Positions 15,955 to 22,649 of a DNA stretch of 22,649 bases are shown here, in pieces. Positions within the stretch are counted from its first letter, which is position 1. The number at the start of each line of letters is the position of its first letter. The notes below the pieces were generated by a model. It saw only the letters and a list, made by a program, of their open reading frames with translations, had not been told where the DNA came from and ran no database searches. A program made the position numbers and the translations under genes. The DNA is from CAYNYF01 sp964401385 (GTDB lineage: Bacteria; Planctomycetota; Phycisphaerae; SM23-33): the NCBI GenBank assembly GCA_964401385.1, contig CAYNYF010000074.1:1-22649 (forward strand). The letters are read 5' to 3'.

Positions 15955-17001
15955 TCAGCGCGAGATCCGCGCCCCGCCGCCGGCGATGATTTTCATTGCC
16001 TCTTCGCGCGTCGCCCAGTTGACGTCGCCGGGGAAGGTGTGCGCCAGCGCCGAGTAGGCGGCGGCGAACTCGCAGGCCTCGCCCGGCGGGACGTCGTTCA
16101 GCAGGCCGCAGATGATGGCCGCGGCGAAGCTGTCCCCGCCGCCGACGCGGTCGACGATCTCCAGGTCCTGATACACCCGGCTGAGGTGGAAGGCCTCCCC
16201 GTCGAACAGCAGCGTCCGCCAGTCGTTGAGCAGCCCGGTCTTGGCGTTGCGCAGGGTGGTGCCGACCATGCGGATGTTCGCGAACCGCTTCGTCGCCTCG
16301 CGGACGACGTCCTTGTAGCTTTCCGGATCGAGCTTGGAGTAGGCCTGGCCGGTGCCCTCGGCCGCGATGCCCAGGCACTTCTCGAAGTCCTCCTCGTTGC
16401 CGATGAGCACGTCCACGAAGGGGACGATCTTCTCGTTGGCCCGGCGGGCCTGCTCGGGCGTCCACAGCTTGCCGCGGTAGTTCAGGTCGTAGCTGGTGCG
16501 GACGCCCGCCTTCGCCGCCAGCCGGAAGACCTCGCCGGTCGTCTCGGCCAGCACCGGCGACAGCGCCGGCGTGATGCCGCTGACGTGAAGCCAGCGGCAC
16601 CCGGACAGCAGCGCCGGCCAGTCGACCATGTCGGCGGTCATCTCCCTGATGGCGGTGTGGCCGCGGTCGTAGGTGACCGCGCTGGCCCGCGGACCCACAC
16701 CCACCTCCAGGTGGTAGAAGCCGTTCCGCAGCCGGCCGACGCCGTCGAAGTCCTCCCAGGCGACGTGCGCGGTGTCCACGCCGTGGCGGCGGGCGTGCTC
16801 CACGATCAGCCGGCCGGACCAGTTGTCCACCAGCCGCGACACCCAGGCCGTCTTCAGCCCCAGGCGGGCGGCGTTGACGGCTACGTTCCACTCGGCCCCG
16901 CCCACCGAGACGTCCAGGCTGCTCGCCTGCTCCAGCCGCATGTGCCCCGGCGGCGACAGCCGCACCATCGCCTCGCCGAACGTGATCAGGTCGTATTTCA
17001 T
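15955..17001 (-). CDS. kdgK: PfkB-family 2-keto-3-deoxy-sugar-acid kinase (KDG kinase-like)
   Basis: This 348-residue protein is a ribokinase-fold sugar kinase. The N-terminal substrate-binding signature is VGGAEWNVAVNAARLGL (33-49). The segment YDLNYRGKLW (171-180) is typical of 2-keto-3-deoxygluconate kinases. NEEDFE is at 202, and the C-terminal catalytic motif DRVGGGDSF (284-292) has Asp290 as general base. It would phosphorylate 2-keto-3-deoxy-gluconate or -galactonate at C6 in the cytoplasm. A GGAGG box lies seven bases before the ATG. The gene begins 30 bp after the dehydratase stop and is the last gene of that operon, followed by a terminator. The dehydratase upstream makes the galacto epimer the likelier substrate; the sequence alone does not separate the two epimers. 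Its 3' end is duplicated at 13768-13829. Confidence 0.9.
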   Translation of the reverse strand: MKYDLITFGEAMVRLSPPGHMRLEQASSLDVSVGGAEWNVAVNAARLGLKTAWVSRLVDNWSGRLIVEHARRHGVDTAHVAWEDFDGVGRLRNGFYHLEVGVGPRASAVTYDRGHTAIREMTADMVDWPALLSGCRWLHVSGITPALSPVLAETTGEVFRLAAKAGVRTSYDLNYRGKLWTPEQARRANEKIVPFVDVLIGNEEDFEKCLGIAAEGTGQAYSKLDPESYKDVVREATKRFANIRMVGTTLRNAKTGLLNDWRTLLFDGEAFHLSRVYQDLEIVDRVGGGDSFAAAIICGLLNDVPPGEACEFAAAYSALAHTFPGDVNWATREEAMKIIAGGGARISR

Positions 17002-17031
17002 CGTCGATCCTCCGCATCTCCGGCGGATGGC

Positions 17032-18147
17032 TTACCAGTCCGCCGGCGAACCGTCGTCGTGCGAGAAACGCGGCGTTTCCCACCCGCCGTCGTAGATCTT
17101 GCCGGCCAGGGCGTCCTCGTCGACCTCGATGCCCAGTCCGGGCCCGTCGGGCACGTCGACGTGGCCGGCGGACAGGACGAACGGCCGCGTCAGGTAGCCC
17201 TCGCCCAGGTTGACGTACTCCTGGCAGAGGAAGTTCGGCACGCCCGCATCCACCTGAAGGCACGCCGCCAGGGCGACCGGACCCAGCGGGCAGTGCGGCG
17301 CCAGCGACGCGTAGTGGGCCTCGCCCATGGCCGCGATCTTCCGCACCTCGGCGATCCCGCCGGCGTGGGAGACGTCCGGCTGGAGGACGGCGGCGGCCTG
17401 CTTGGCCAGCACCTCCCGGAACGCCCACTTGGTGAAGAGCCTCTCGCCGGTGGCGATGGGCACGCTGGTGCTGCGGGCGACGGTCGCCATCGCGTCAACG
17501 TTCTCCGGCAGGCACGGCTCCTCGATGAACATCGGGCAGTACGGCTCCAGCGCCTTGGCCAGCCGAATCGCCATCGCCGGGCCCACCCGGCCGTGGAAGT
17601 CCAGGGCGATGTCCACCGCGCCGCCCACCTCCTCGCGCAGCCCGGCCACGCGCCGCACCGCCTCGTCCACGAACGCGGAGCTCTCGATGGGCCCCGCGGC
17701 CTGGAAGGGGGTGGTCTTGACGGCGGTGAGGCCCTTTTCCAGGTTAGTCCGGCCGGACGCGACGTAGTCGCCCCAGGTCTCGCCGTACACGTGACCGTAC
17801 ACGCGGATCCGGTCGCGGACGCGCCCGCCCAGGAGCTGGTGAACGGGCACGCCCAGCCACTTGCCGGTGATGTCCCACATGGCCTGCTCGATGCCGCTGA
17901 TGGCGCTGCACAGCACCGGCCCGCCGCGGTAGAACCCGCCGCGGTAGAGCACCTGCCAGTGCTGTTCCACGCGGCGGGGGTCCTGGCCGATGAGGTAGCG
18001 GCCCATGTCCTGCACGGCCGCGGCCACCGTGCGCGACCAGCCCTCCAGGGACGGCTCGCCCCAGCCGGTGACGCCCTCGTCGGTGTGCATCTTCAGGAAC
18101 ACCCAGCGCGGCTTGACGAAGAAAGTTTCCAGCTTCGTGATCTTCAT
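17032..18147 (-). CDS. dgoD: D-galactonate dehydratase-like enolase-superfamily enzyme
   Basis: This 371-residue enolase-superfamily protein would convert D-galactonate to 2-keto-3-deoxy-D-galactonate in the cytoplasm. The N-terminal capping domain matches DgoD closely (MHTDEGVTGWGEPSLEG, YLIGQDP, FYRGGP, LLGG). The metal ligands Asp183, Glu209 and Glu235 and the catalytic His185 (DFHGR) and His285 (LAPHCPLGP) fall at the residue numbers recalled for the E. coli enzyme. QPDVSHAGGI is also conserved. Length is close to the usual 380. The start overlaps the stop of the dehydrogenase gene by four bases (ATGA), a translational-coupling arrangement. Related sugar-acid dehydratases share much of this pattern, so galactonate is probable rather than proven; the C-terminal 30 residues differ from what I recall of E. 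coli DgoD. Confidence 0.88.
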   Translation of the reverse strand: MKITKLETFFVKPRWVFLKMHTDEGVTGWGEPSLEGWSRTVAAAVQDMGRYLIGQDPRRVEQHWQVLYRGGFYRGGPVLCSAISGIEQAMWDITGKWLGVPVHQLLGGRVRDRIRVYGHVYGETWGDYVASGRTNLEKGLTAVKTTPFQAAGPIESSAFVDEAVRRVAGLREEVGGAVDIALDFHGRVGPAMAIRLAKALEPYCPMFIEEPCLPENVDAMATVARSTSVPIATGERLFTKWAFREVLAKQAAAVLQPDVSHAGGIAEVRKIAAMGEAHYASLAPHCPLGPVALAACLQVDAGVPNFLCQEYVNLGEGYLTRPFVLSAGHVDVPDGPGLGIEVDEDALAGKIYDGGWETPRFSHDDGSPADW

Positions 18148-18929
18148 GCTTCCATGTCCTTCAGCAGGCTCAGCAGGCCGCCGTCGGCGGCGAGCGTCGC
18201 CCCGTTGACAAAGGAGGCCTCCTCGGAGGCGAGGAAGCAGATGGCGGCGGCGATCTCATCCGGCGAGCCCCAGCGCTTCAGGACCTGGGCCTCACTGTCG
18301 CGCGGCCGCCACGACGCCGGGTCGGCCGAGGGCTTCGACCGCGGGTGCAGCGACACGTCGATCGTCCCCGGCAAGATGCAGTTGAACCGCACCCCGCGCG
18401 GGCCGAACTCGCACGCCAGCGCCCGCGTCATGCCGCACATGCCCGCCTTCGAGGCCGCGTACGCCGCGTACCCCGCCCGGCTGGCGGCGCCGTGCACCGA
18501 CGAGACGCTCACCACGCTGCCGCCGCCGCGGGAGAGCATCGCGCCGACCACGCGCCGGCTCATCATGTAGGCGCTCTTGAGGTTCGTGTTCAGCACCGCG
18601 TCCCAGAACTCCTCGTCCATCTCCTCCAGCGGCTTGCGGCGCGTGACGCCGGCGTTGTTGATAAGGATGTCGACGCCCCCGAAGGCGGACAGCGTCCGTT
18701 CGAGGATGCGGTCGCAGCCGGCGGCCCGGGAGACGTCCGCCTGCACGAAGACGCTCCTGCCGCCGGCGGCGGCGATCTGGTCGGCGGTCGCCTGCCCGCC
18801 CTGCACGTTCCGGTCGGCCGAGACGCACACGGCCGCGCCGCGGCGGGCCATCAGCAGGGCGGTGGACTTGCCGATGCCCGAGGACGAGCCGGTGACGATG
18901 GCCACTTTGCCCTCCAGATCGAGGCCCAT
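18144..18929 (-). CDS. short-chain dehydrogenase/reductase, probable sugar dehydrogenase
   Basis: The protein has 261 residues from the ATG at 18929, chosen because AAGGAG ends eight bases upstream; the in-frame GTG at 18938 and ATG at 18935 lie on or too close to that box. It is a classical SDR with the dinucleotide motif TGSSSGIG (13-20), NNAG (91-94), and catalytic Asn116, Ser144, Tyr157 and Lys161 (YAASK). It ends with the usual GATLAADGG strand. Asp and Arg at 39-40 after the second strand (SADRN) leave cofactor preference open. It is first in the operon with the galactonate dehydratase and kinase, which points to oxidation of an aldose (galactose or similar) to the lactone. KduD-like or gluconate-5-dehydrogenase-like activity is an alternative. 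Confidence 0.88.
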   Translation of the reverse strand: MGLDLEGKVAIVTGSSSGIGKSTALLMARRGAAVCVSADRNVQGGQATADQIAAAGGRSVFVQADVSRAAGCDRILERTLSAFGGVDILINNAGVTRRKPLEEMDEEFWDAVLNTNLKSAYMMSRRVVGAMLSRGGGSVVSVSSVHGAASRAGYAAYAASKAGMCGMTRALACEFGPRGVRFNCILPGTIDVSLHPRSKPSADPASWRPRDSEAQVLKRWGSPDEIAAAICFLASEEASFVNGATLAADGGLLSLLKDMEA

Positions 18930-18937
18930 ACGCATCA

Positions 18938-18943
18938 CTCCTT
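18938..18943 (-). promoter_or_regulatory. ribosome binding site that fixes the SDR start
   Basis: The minus-strand AAGGAG is eight bases from the ATG at 18929 but only two from the ATG at 18935. It therefore supports the shorter protein. Confidence 0.65.
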
Positions 18944-19011
18944 TTCGGAAACCGCGCCCGGCCAGACCATGCCCGCCACCGCCGGCGATGTCAACGGGGA
19001 TTCCACGCAGC

Positions 19012-20685
19012 CTACCCGCTGGCCGCGGCCAGGAACGCCTCCATGCCCGGGTTCGGCCGGGCGATCTGCTCGGGAGAGCGGACCGTCACCGTCGGAATCG
19101 CTCCCAGGTCCACGTGCAGCTTCATCCGGAGCTGCTCCTCGACCGTCGCCCCGCCCAGATGCGAATAGCCGAACGACCGGCACCACCGGCCGAAAAGGTA
19201 CTCGCACAGCGGGCACGTGCCCGTCCGCTCGAGGCCCTCGATGTTCTCGCGGCCGCTGCTCTTGAACAGATGCACCTGGGCGAGGGACTCACCCTGCATG
19301 ACGATCTCGTTTCGTCCCTCCCCGGCCACGACCAGGCCGGCCTTGACCGCCCCCACGTCGGCGATGAGGCGCTTGATGCCCTCGGTGGGCGTGATCGAGT
19401 CCACCAGGCACCGCCGCAGGTTCCAGGTGTTCATGCTCACGTCCAGGAAGACGACCTCCAGGTCGAGGTCCTTCACGGCCGACGAGACGTTCTCGGTCAG
19501 GATGGATCGCCACATGGACAGTCCGGGATGGATCTTCACCATGGTCTTCTTGTCGCGATGAAGCAGGCGGGAGGCGTTGGACTCCGGCACCGGCCGGGTG
19601 CCGCCGCGCAGCCAGACCCAGCCCTGGACGCGCCCCCGGGCGGCGTCGCGGTACTGGAAGTCGCGCACGAGCGGATACGTCGGGTGAGTCGGGTCCATGT
19701 CGATGGCGTTGAAGTGCGGCATCGTGCGAAAGCCCATCGCCTGGGCCTTGCGGATGAATCGCCTGCCCTTGGCGCCGGCGCGGTAGGTGGGGTAGTTCAC
19801 GTCGTAGGGGTCCTTCCGCCAGCCCGGCACGTGCAGCAGCACCGTCGACGGGTCCAGCCGCCTGGCCAGGGCCTTCAGGATGCCTTCCTCGCACGGGCAC
19901 CAGCTCAGCGCCAGGCGAACGTCGCCGAGCCAGTCGGCCCTCTCGGCGCCGCGCAGGCCGTAGGCATCCTCCAGCCAGCGGCGATAGGCCCGCACCGGCC
20001 GCTTCCACCCGCCCCGATGGACGTTGATCCGCCAGATGAGCCCACCGGCCGAGAGGTTGTCCTCCAGCGGGCCGTAGCCTTCCGTCTCAAGGCCAAGCCG
20101 CCGGGCGTCGTCGGCCGAGCCGACCTGAAGGTTCTTGTAGCGGTAGCGGTCGTCCCGGCAGTGGATCCACATCCCGCCGCCGCGCCCCTGGAGAATCGCC
20201 AGGCCCGCCTCCCACGACTGCGGCCAGTTCCAGAACGTGTTCCGGATGAGCGAATCCTCCAGCGGCAGGCGGACGCCTTGCCAGAAGGGGGCGATCAGCT
20301 CCAGCTCCGGCGCGATGCCGCGGATCGTCCAGCGGCAGGCACGCAGCCCCGGCCGCGAGGTGTAGCCGGCCGGCTCGACCAGCAGGTCGCCGCTGGCGGT
20401 GTCCTCGGAAAAGGTGATCACACCGTCGCCGTGCCAGGCCTCGAGGCGGACCTCGGCCCGGGAGTCGTTGATCCGCAGGTTGGTGATGCGGTCGCCCGGC
20501 TCGACGCCCAGGGGCAGGATTTCTCCATCGCGGAAGACCAGCTCCAGGGCCGGCGCGCCCCGGCCGGCGCGGACGTACGTCCTTCCGTCCAACTTGCTGG
20601 TCAGCGAGGTGATGACCCCGCCTTCTATGACGGCCGTGAGCGTCTTCGTCTCGGCGCGTATCCGCCTCTTCTCGACCTGTAGCAT
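19012..20685 (-). CDS. DUF6259-like TIM-barrel glycoside hydrolase-like protein
   Basis: The protein has 557 residues from the ATG at 20685, with GGGAG seven bases upstream. There is no signal peptide, so it is probably cytoplasmic. The first 240 residues are a beta-sandwich N-domain, ending in an aromatic stretch (GGLIWRINVHRGGWKRPVRAY). A TIM barrel follows with DVRLALSW (about 255), MPHFNAIDMDPTHP (322-335), VVFLDVSMNTW (Asp415) and LVVAGEGRNE (Glu456). Asp415 and Glu456 are candidate nucleophile and acid/base by position at strand ends; this is inferred. Two CxxC-like Cys (491, 494) lie in TCPLCEYLFG. It is probably a distant paralogue of the protein at 1-1597. It lies 82 bp upstream of the sugar-acid operon on the same strand and may supply its sugar. 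Substrate is unknown. Confidence 0.82.
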   Translation of the reverse strand: MLQVEKRRIRAETKTLTAVIEGGVITSLTSKLDGRTYVRAGRGAPALELVFRDGEILPLGVEPGDRITNLRINDSRAEVRLEAWHGDGVITFSEDTASGDLLVEPAGYTSRPGLRACRWTIRGIAPELELIAPFWQGVRLPLEDSLIRNTFWNWPQSWEAGLAILQGRGGGMWIHCRDDRYRYKNLQVGSADDARRLGLETEGYGPLEDNLSAGGLIWRINVHRGGWKRPVRAYRRWLEDAYGLRGAERADWLGDVRLALSWCPCEEGILKALARRLDPSTVLLHVPGWRKDPYDVNYPTYRAGAKGRRFIRKAQAMGFRTMPHFNAIDMDPTHPTYPLVRDFQYRDAARGRVQGWVWLRGGTRPVPESNASRLLHRDKKTMVKIHPGLSMWRSILTENVSSAVKDLDLEVVFLDVSMNTWNLRRCLVDSITPTEGIKRLIADVGAVKAGLVVAGEGRNEIVMQGESLAQVHLFKSSGRENIEGLERTGTCPLCEYLFGRWCRSFGYSHLGGATVEEQLRMKLHVDLGAIPTVTVRSPEQIARPNPGMEAFLAAASG

Positions 20686-20869
20686 TGCCTCTCTCCCGCG
20701 CGGCGCCGACGCGCCCGGTCGGCTTTCCCTGCCGCCGCGCGCCGACATCTTACCCGCCCACGCTTGCTGCTTGGAATCCCCTAAGCAGTTTGTACGGGAG
20801 GTCGCCCCGACGACCCACCTTTTCCTTTCTGTTAAGCCGCGGACGACGCGAACAGCACCAGAGGTGTAG

Positions 20870-20889
20870 GGCGGGGCTACCGCCCCGCC
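20870..20889. other. GC hairpin in the divergent intergenic region
   Basis: GGCGGGG and CCCCGCC form a 7-bp stem around a 6-base loop, immediately outside the left repeat cluster. There is no T-tract on either strand. It could be the tip of a repeat element or an end structure. Confidence 0.4.
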
Positions 20890-20900
20890 AAACGCGACCC

Positions 20901-20950
20901 AAAAAAGTACCTGACCCCTTTGTCTTCTGACCCCTTTGTCTTCCCTTTGT
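20901..20950 (-). repeat. REP-like repeat cluster, left flank
   Basis: On the minus strand the unit ACAAAGGGGTCAG occurs at 20927-20939 and again within 20901-20923, where it extends to GGTACTTTTTT. A truncated ACAAAGGG lies at 20943-20950. The same core occurs three times in the opposite orientation at 22523-22625. Motifs of this kind are known as dispersed repeats near REP-associated Y1 transposases, but no transposase is present here. Confidence 0.8.
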
Positions 20951-20970
20951 CTGCCCGGCTGTTGAGAAGA

Positions 20971-20983
20971 GACAATACTTGTC
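20971..20983. promoter_or_regulatory. operator-like palindrome upstream of the esterase gene
   Basis: GACAA-TAC-TTGTC is a perfect short inverted repeat 65 bp before the esterase ATG and about 285 bp before the divergent glycosidase-like gene. It sits where a repressor or activator site could be, but I see no second copy in the window and no known regulator consensus it matches. Confidence 0.3.
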
Positions 20984-21048
20984 CAATTCATGCTGAACCA
21001 GTAGAACACCCACGCTGGGAGGCATGAGCAGATGGAGAAAGAGAAATC

Positions 21049-22461
21049 ATGAGAATCAATCTACTTCTGATCGTCGTCGGTGCCCTTGCGGCCGTGTGCA
21101 CCCTCGCGGCGGCACAGGGCGGCGGCAGCGCCGGCAAAAGCCGACCCGCGAAGACGGCAGGGCGTAAGCTCCTGACGAAGGGGCAGATCGGGAAGGCCCT
21201 GGACAGACTGAAGGCCCGCGTCGCCGGGCTGGCCAGCAGCAGGAACCCGCTCTATCTCCGCAACAAGCCCGACGTGGACGTCCGGCTTTGGGCCATCGGG
21301 GACGTCCTGTCCAAGGGGGTCAAGGCGAACGAGACGAAGCAGGTATACGGCTGGGTCGATACTTGCCTGGACGAGACCAACTACATCCTCGATGGCTTTT
21401 CCGAAGGCCGGGACTATTTCAAGGAAAAGCACGGCATCCTGAACCGGGCGATTACCGTCAAGGGGCTAGACCGCCCCCAGCCTTACTACGTCCACGTACC
21501 GGACAGCTACAAGGGCGAGAAGGCCTGGCCGATGTTCATCTACCTTCACGGTGGCGGGCTCATCGACCATGCCCACTACATGCTTGCAAGGGCCCGGCGA
21601 CCGGGCAAGCCGGCGGCGAAAAAGGACAGACAGTCTCGCCCCTACGCCACGCAGGAGCTAATCAAGATATGGCTGCCGCGCCGGGACGGCGCCTGGCCGC
21701 TCGCGCCGAACGAGGACAGCGTCTTCACGGCCATTAAGGACATGAAGAAGAACTACAACATCGACCCCGACCGGATCTATGTTCAGGGCTTCTCCTTCGG
21801 CGGCCATGGGACGTGGCATTTTGCGGCGCGGTATCCCGACCAGTTTGCCGCCGCCGGGCCTTCGGGTCCGGTGCGCGGCGGCGCCGGGCCGTTCTGGGTA
21901 AATCTCTGCAATCTCCCGATTTTCATCTGCCAGGGCTCCAATGACGATACCTGTCCCCCACCGTACAGCCGGGAGATGTTCGGCAAACTTCGAGAAGCGA
22001 AGTACGACGCCGTCTATCTCGAAGAGGTGCGTCTGGGGCACGGTACGCCCGCGGTCGCACGCGCGGCGCAGGAATACTGGATGCTCACCAAGGTCAGAAA
22101 CCGGTTTCCGAAAAAGGTGGTCTTCCGGACCGACCGCCCCCGATACCACAAGTCATACTGGATCGACATCCTGAAACCCGCCCCGGAGGTCAAGCAGATC
22201 AAGACGAGCGAATGGCGCAGCGGTGACAAAACCCCGCTGGCGCAGATACAGGCCGTCCGGAAGGCTCCAGGCCAGTTCCGCATCAAGACCGATCACATCG
22301 ATTCGTTCGCGATCTTGCTCGATGCCAAACTCGCCCCGCCGGGTAAGTCCGTCCAGGTCTCCATCAACGGCGCGCCGCCCCGGAAGTTCGACTGGCCGGA
22401 AGCGAACAGGCTGATATTCCGCAAGGGCGCACAGGGCTCCTGGCAGGCGGTTTCGCCCTGA
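21049..22461 (+). CDS. secreted alpha/beta-hydrolase, CE1- or PHB-depolymerase-like esterase
   Basis: The protein has 470 residues. It begins with a signal peptide (INLLLIVVGALAAVCTLAAA, cleavage near residue 22). After a helical linker (about 40-130) comes an alpha/beta-hydrolase domain: YLHGGG oxyanion segment (165-170), nucleophile elbow GFSFGG with Ser249, probable acid Asp299 or Asp300 (GSNDDTCPP), and His331 (GHGTP). The C-terminal 120 residues form a beta-rich tail seen in planctomycete relatives. It probably removes ester groups from a polysaccharide outside the cytoplasm; peptidase-like activity is a weaker alternative. GGAG lies about eleven bases upstream of the ATG. It is the only plus-strand gene, is less GC-rich than most neighbours, and is bracketed by inverted short repeats. 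Confidence 0.85.
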   Translation: MRINLLLIVVGALAAVCTLAAAQGGGSAGKSRPAKTAGRKLLTKGQIGKALDRLKARVAGLASSRNPLYLRNKPDVDVRLWAIGDVLSKGVKANETKQVYGWVDTCLDETNYILDGFSEGRDYFKEKHGILNRAITVKGLDRPQPYYVHVPDSYKGEKAWPMFIYLHGGGLIDHAHYMLARARRPGKPAAKKDRQSRPYATQELIKIWLPRRDGAWPLAPNEDSVFTAIKDMKKNYNIDPDRIYVQGFSFGGHGTWHFAARYPDQFAAAGPSGPVRGGAGPFWVNLCNLPIFICQGSNDDTCPPPYSREMFGKLREAKYDAVYLEEVRLGHGTPAVARAAQEYWMLTKVRNRFPKKVVFRTDRPRYHKSYWIDILKPAPEVKQIKTSEWRSGDKTPLAQIQAVRKAPGQFRIKTDHIDSFAILLDAKLAPPGKSVQVSINGAPPRKFDWPEANRLIFRKGAQGSWQAVSP

Positions 22462-22522
22462 CAGCAGCCCGCGTCAGAACTCGTTACTGGCCGGCAACGA
22501 AACAAACGGGCGAGAAACAAAG

Positions 22523-22625
22523 AAACAAAGGGGTCAGGTATGCTCCGTAGAAAACCCCTCATGCGAGAAACAAAGGGGTCAGGTACCTTTTCTAAACAAA
22601 GGGGTCAGGTATGCTCCGTAGAAAA
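22523..22625 (+). repeat. REP-like repeat cluster, right flank
   Basis: Three copies of the unit aaacaaaggggtcaggta start at 22523, 22568 and 22594. The first and third are identical over 32 bases (22523-22554 and 22594-22625), continuing as TGCTCCGTAG. The middle copy continues as CCTTTT and can fold on itself. In the first copy AGGGGT can pair with ACCCCT 20 bases on. The cluster begins 61 bp after the esterase stop, in inverse orientation to the cluster at 20901-20950. Confidence 0.85.
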
Positions 22626-22649
22626 GCCTCATCTTTCGGGCCATGAACG

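Larger units (their letters stand above)
20686..21048. other. 363-bp divergent intergenic region
   Basis: This region separates the only plus-strand gene from the minus-strand cluster, so it should carry two divergent promoters. It holds a GC hairpin at 20870-20889, repeat copies at 20901-20950 and a short palindrome at 20971-20983. The right half is the least GC-rich part of the region. No gene is visible. Confidence 0.65.

Noticed and set aside
15547..18570. A 1007-codon plus-strand open frame
   Set aside because: It overlaps the HEAT gene start, the kinase, the dehydratase and part of the dehydrogenase, all of which have intact catalytic motifs on the minus strand.
22523..22625. CRISPR array
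   Set aside because: There are only three copies, their spacing is irregular, the sequence between copies is short, and the same core occurs inverted at 20901-20950. No cas gene is near.

Overview
This is a GC-rich chromosomal segment carrying fourteen protein-coding genes, thirteen on the minus strand and one on the plus strand at the right end. I see no rRNA, tRNA, CRISPR array, transposase or integrase. The gene content suggests a polysaccharide-degrading member of the Planctomycetota or a relative in the PVC group: a sulfatase, a rhamnogalacturonan-lyase-like (PL26/YetA-like) protein, a DUF5107-TPR lipoprotein, a HEAT lipoprotein, TIM-barrel glycosidase-like proteins and secreted propeller and esterase proteins. 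No marker gene fixes the taxonomy.

Layout from left to right, with minus-strand genes read right to left. The end of a cytoplasmic glycosidase-like protein runs off the left edge (1-1597). Next come a B12-binding-type radical SAM protein (1805-3394), a secreted beta-propeller protein (3554-5107) and a secreted PL26-like protein (5249-7918). A tightly coupled pair follows: an epoxyqueuosine-reductase-like Fe-S protein (8005-8961) and a formylglycine sulfatase (8964-10355). After these lie a DUF5107-TPR lipoprotein (10411-13587) and a lower-GC HEAT lipoprotein (13908-15839). A sugar-acid operon (15955-18929) encodes, in transcription order, a short-chain dehydrogenase, a DgoD-type galactonate dehydratase and a KDG-type PfkB kinase. 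A second glycosidase-like protein (19012-20685) starts just before a divergent intergenic region. Beyond it is a secreted alpha/beta-hydrolase on the plus strand (21049-22461), bracketed by inverted copies of a short repeat.

A plausible joint role is this. Secreted lyase, propeller and esterase proteins attack a pectin-like or (possibly sulfated) galactose-containing polymer outside the cytoplasm. The glycosidase-like and sulfatase proteins, which lack visible signal peptides, finish the oligosaccharides. The dehydrogenase-dehydratase-kinase operon then oxidises the released sugar (galactose is the best guess), dehydrates the aldonate and phosphorylates the 2-keto-3-deoxy acid. The lactonase, the aldolase, any transporter and any regulator are not in the window.

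The most unusual features are two. First, the last 62 bp of the kinase gene are repeated, at 55/62 identity, on the far side of the compositionally distinct HEAT gene. This looks like an insertion or duplication scar at a gene 3' end. Second, inverted REP-like repeats flank the single opposite-strand gene. I found no convincing undescribed defence or regulatory system. The main novelty is an unusual catabolic locus and two traces of genome rearrangement.
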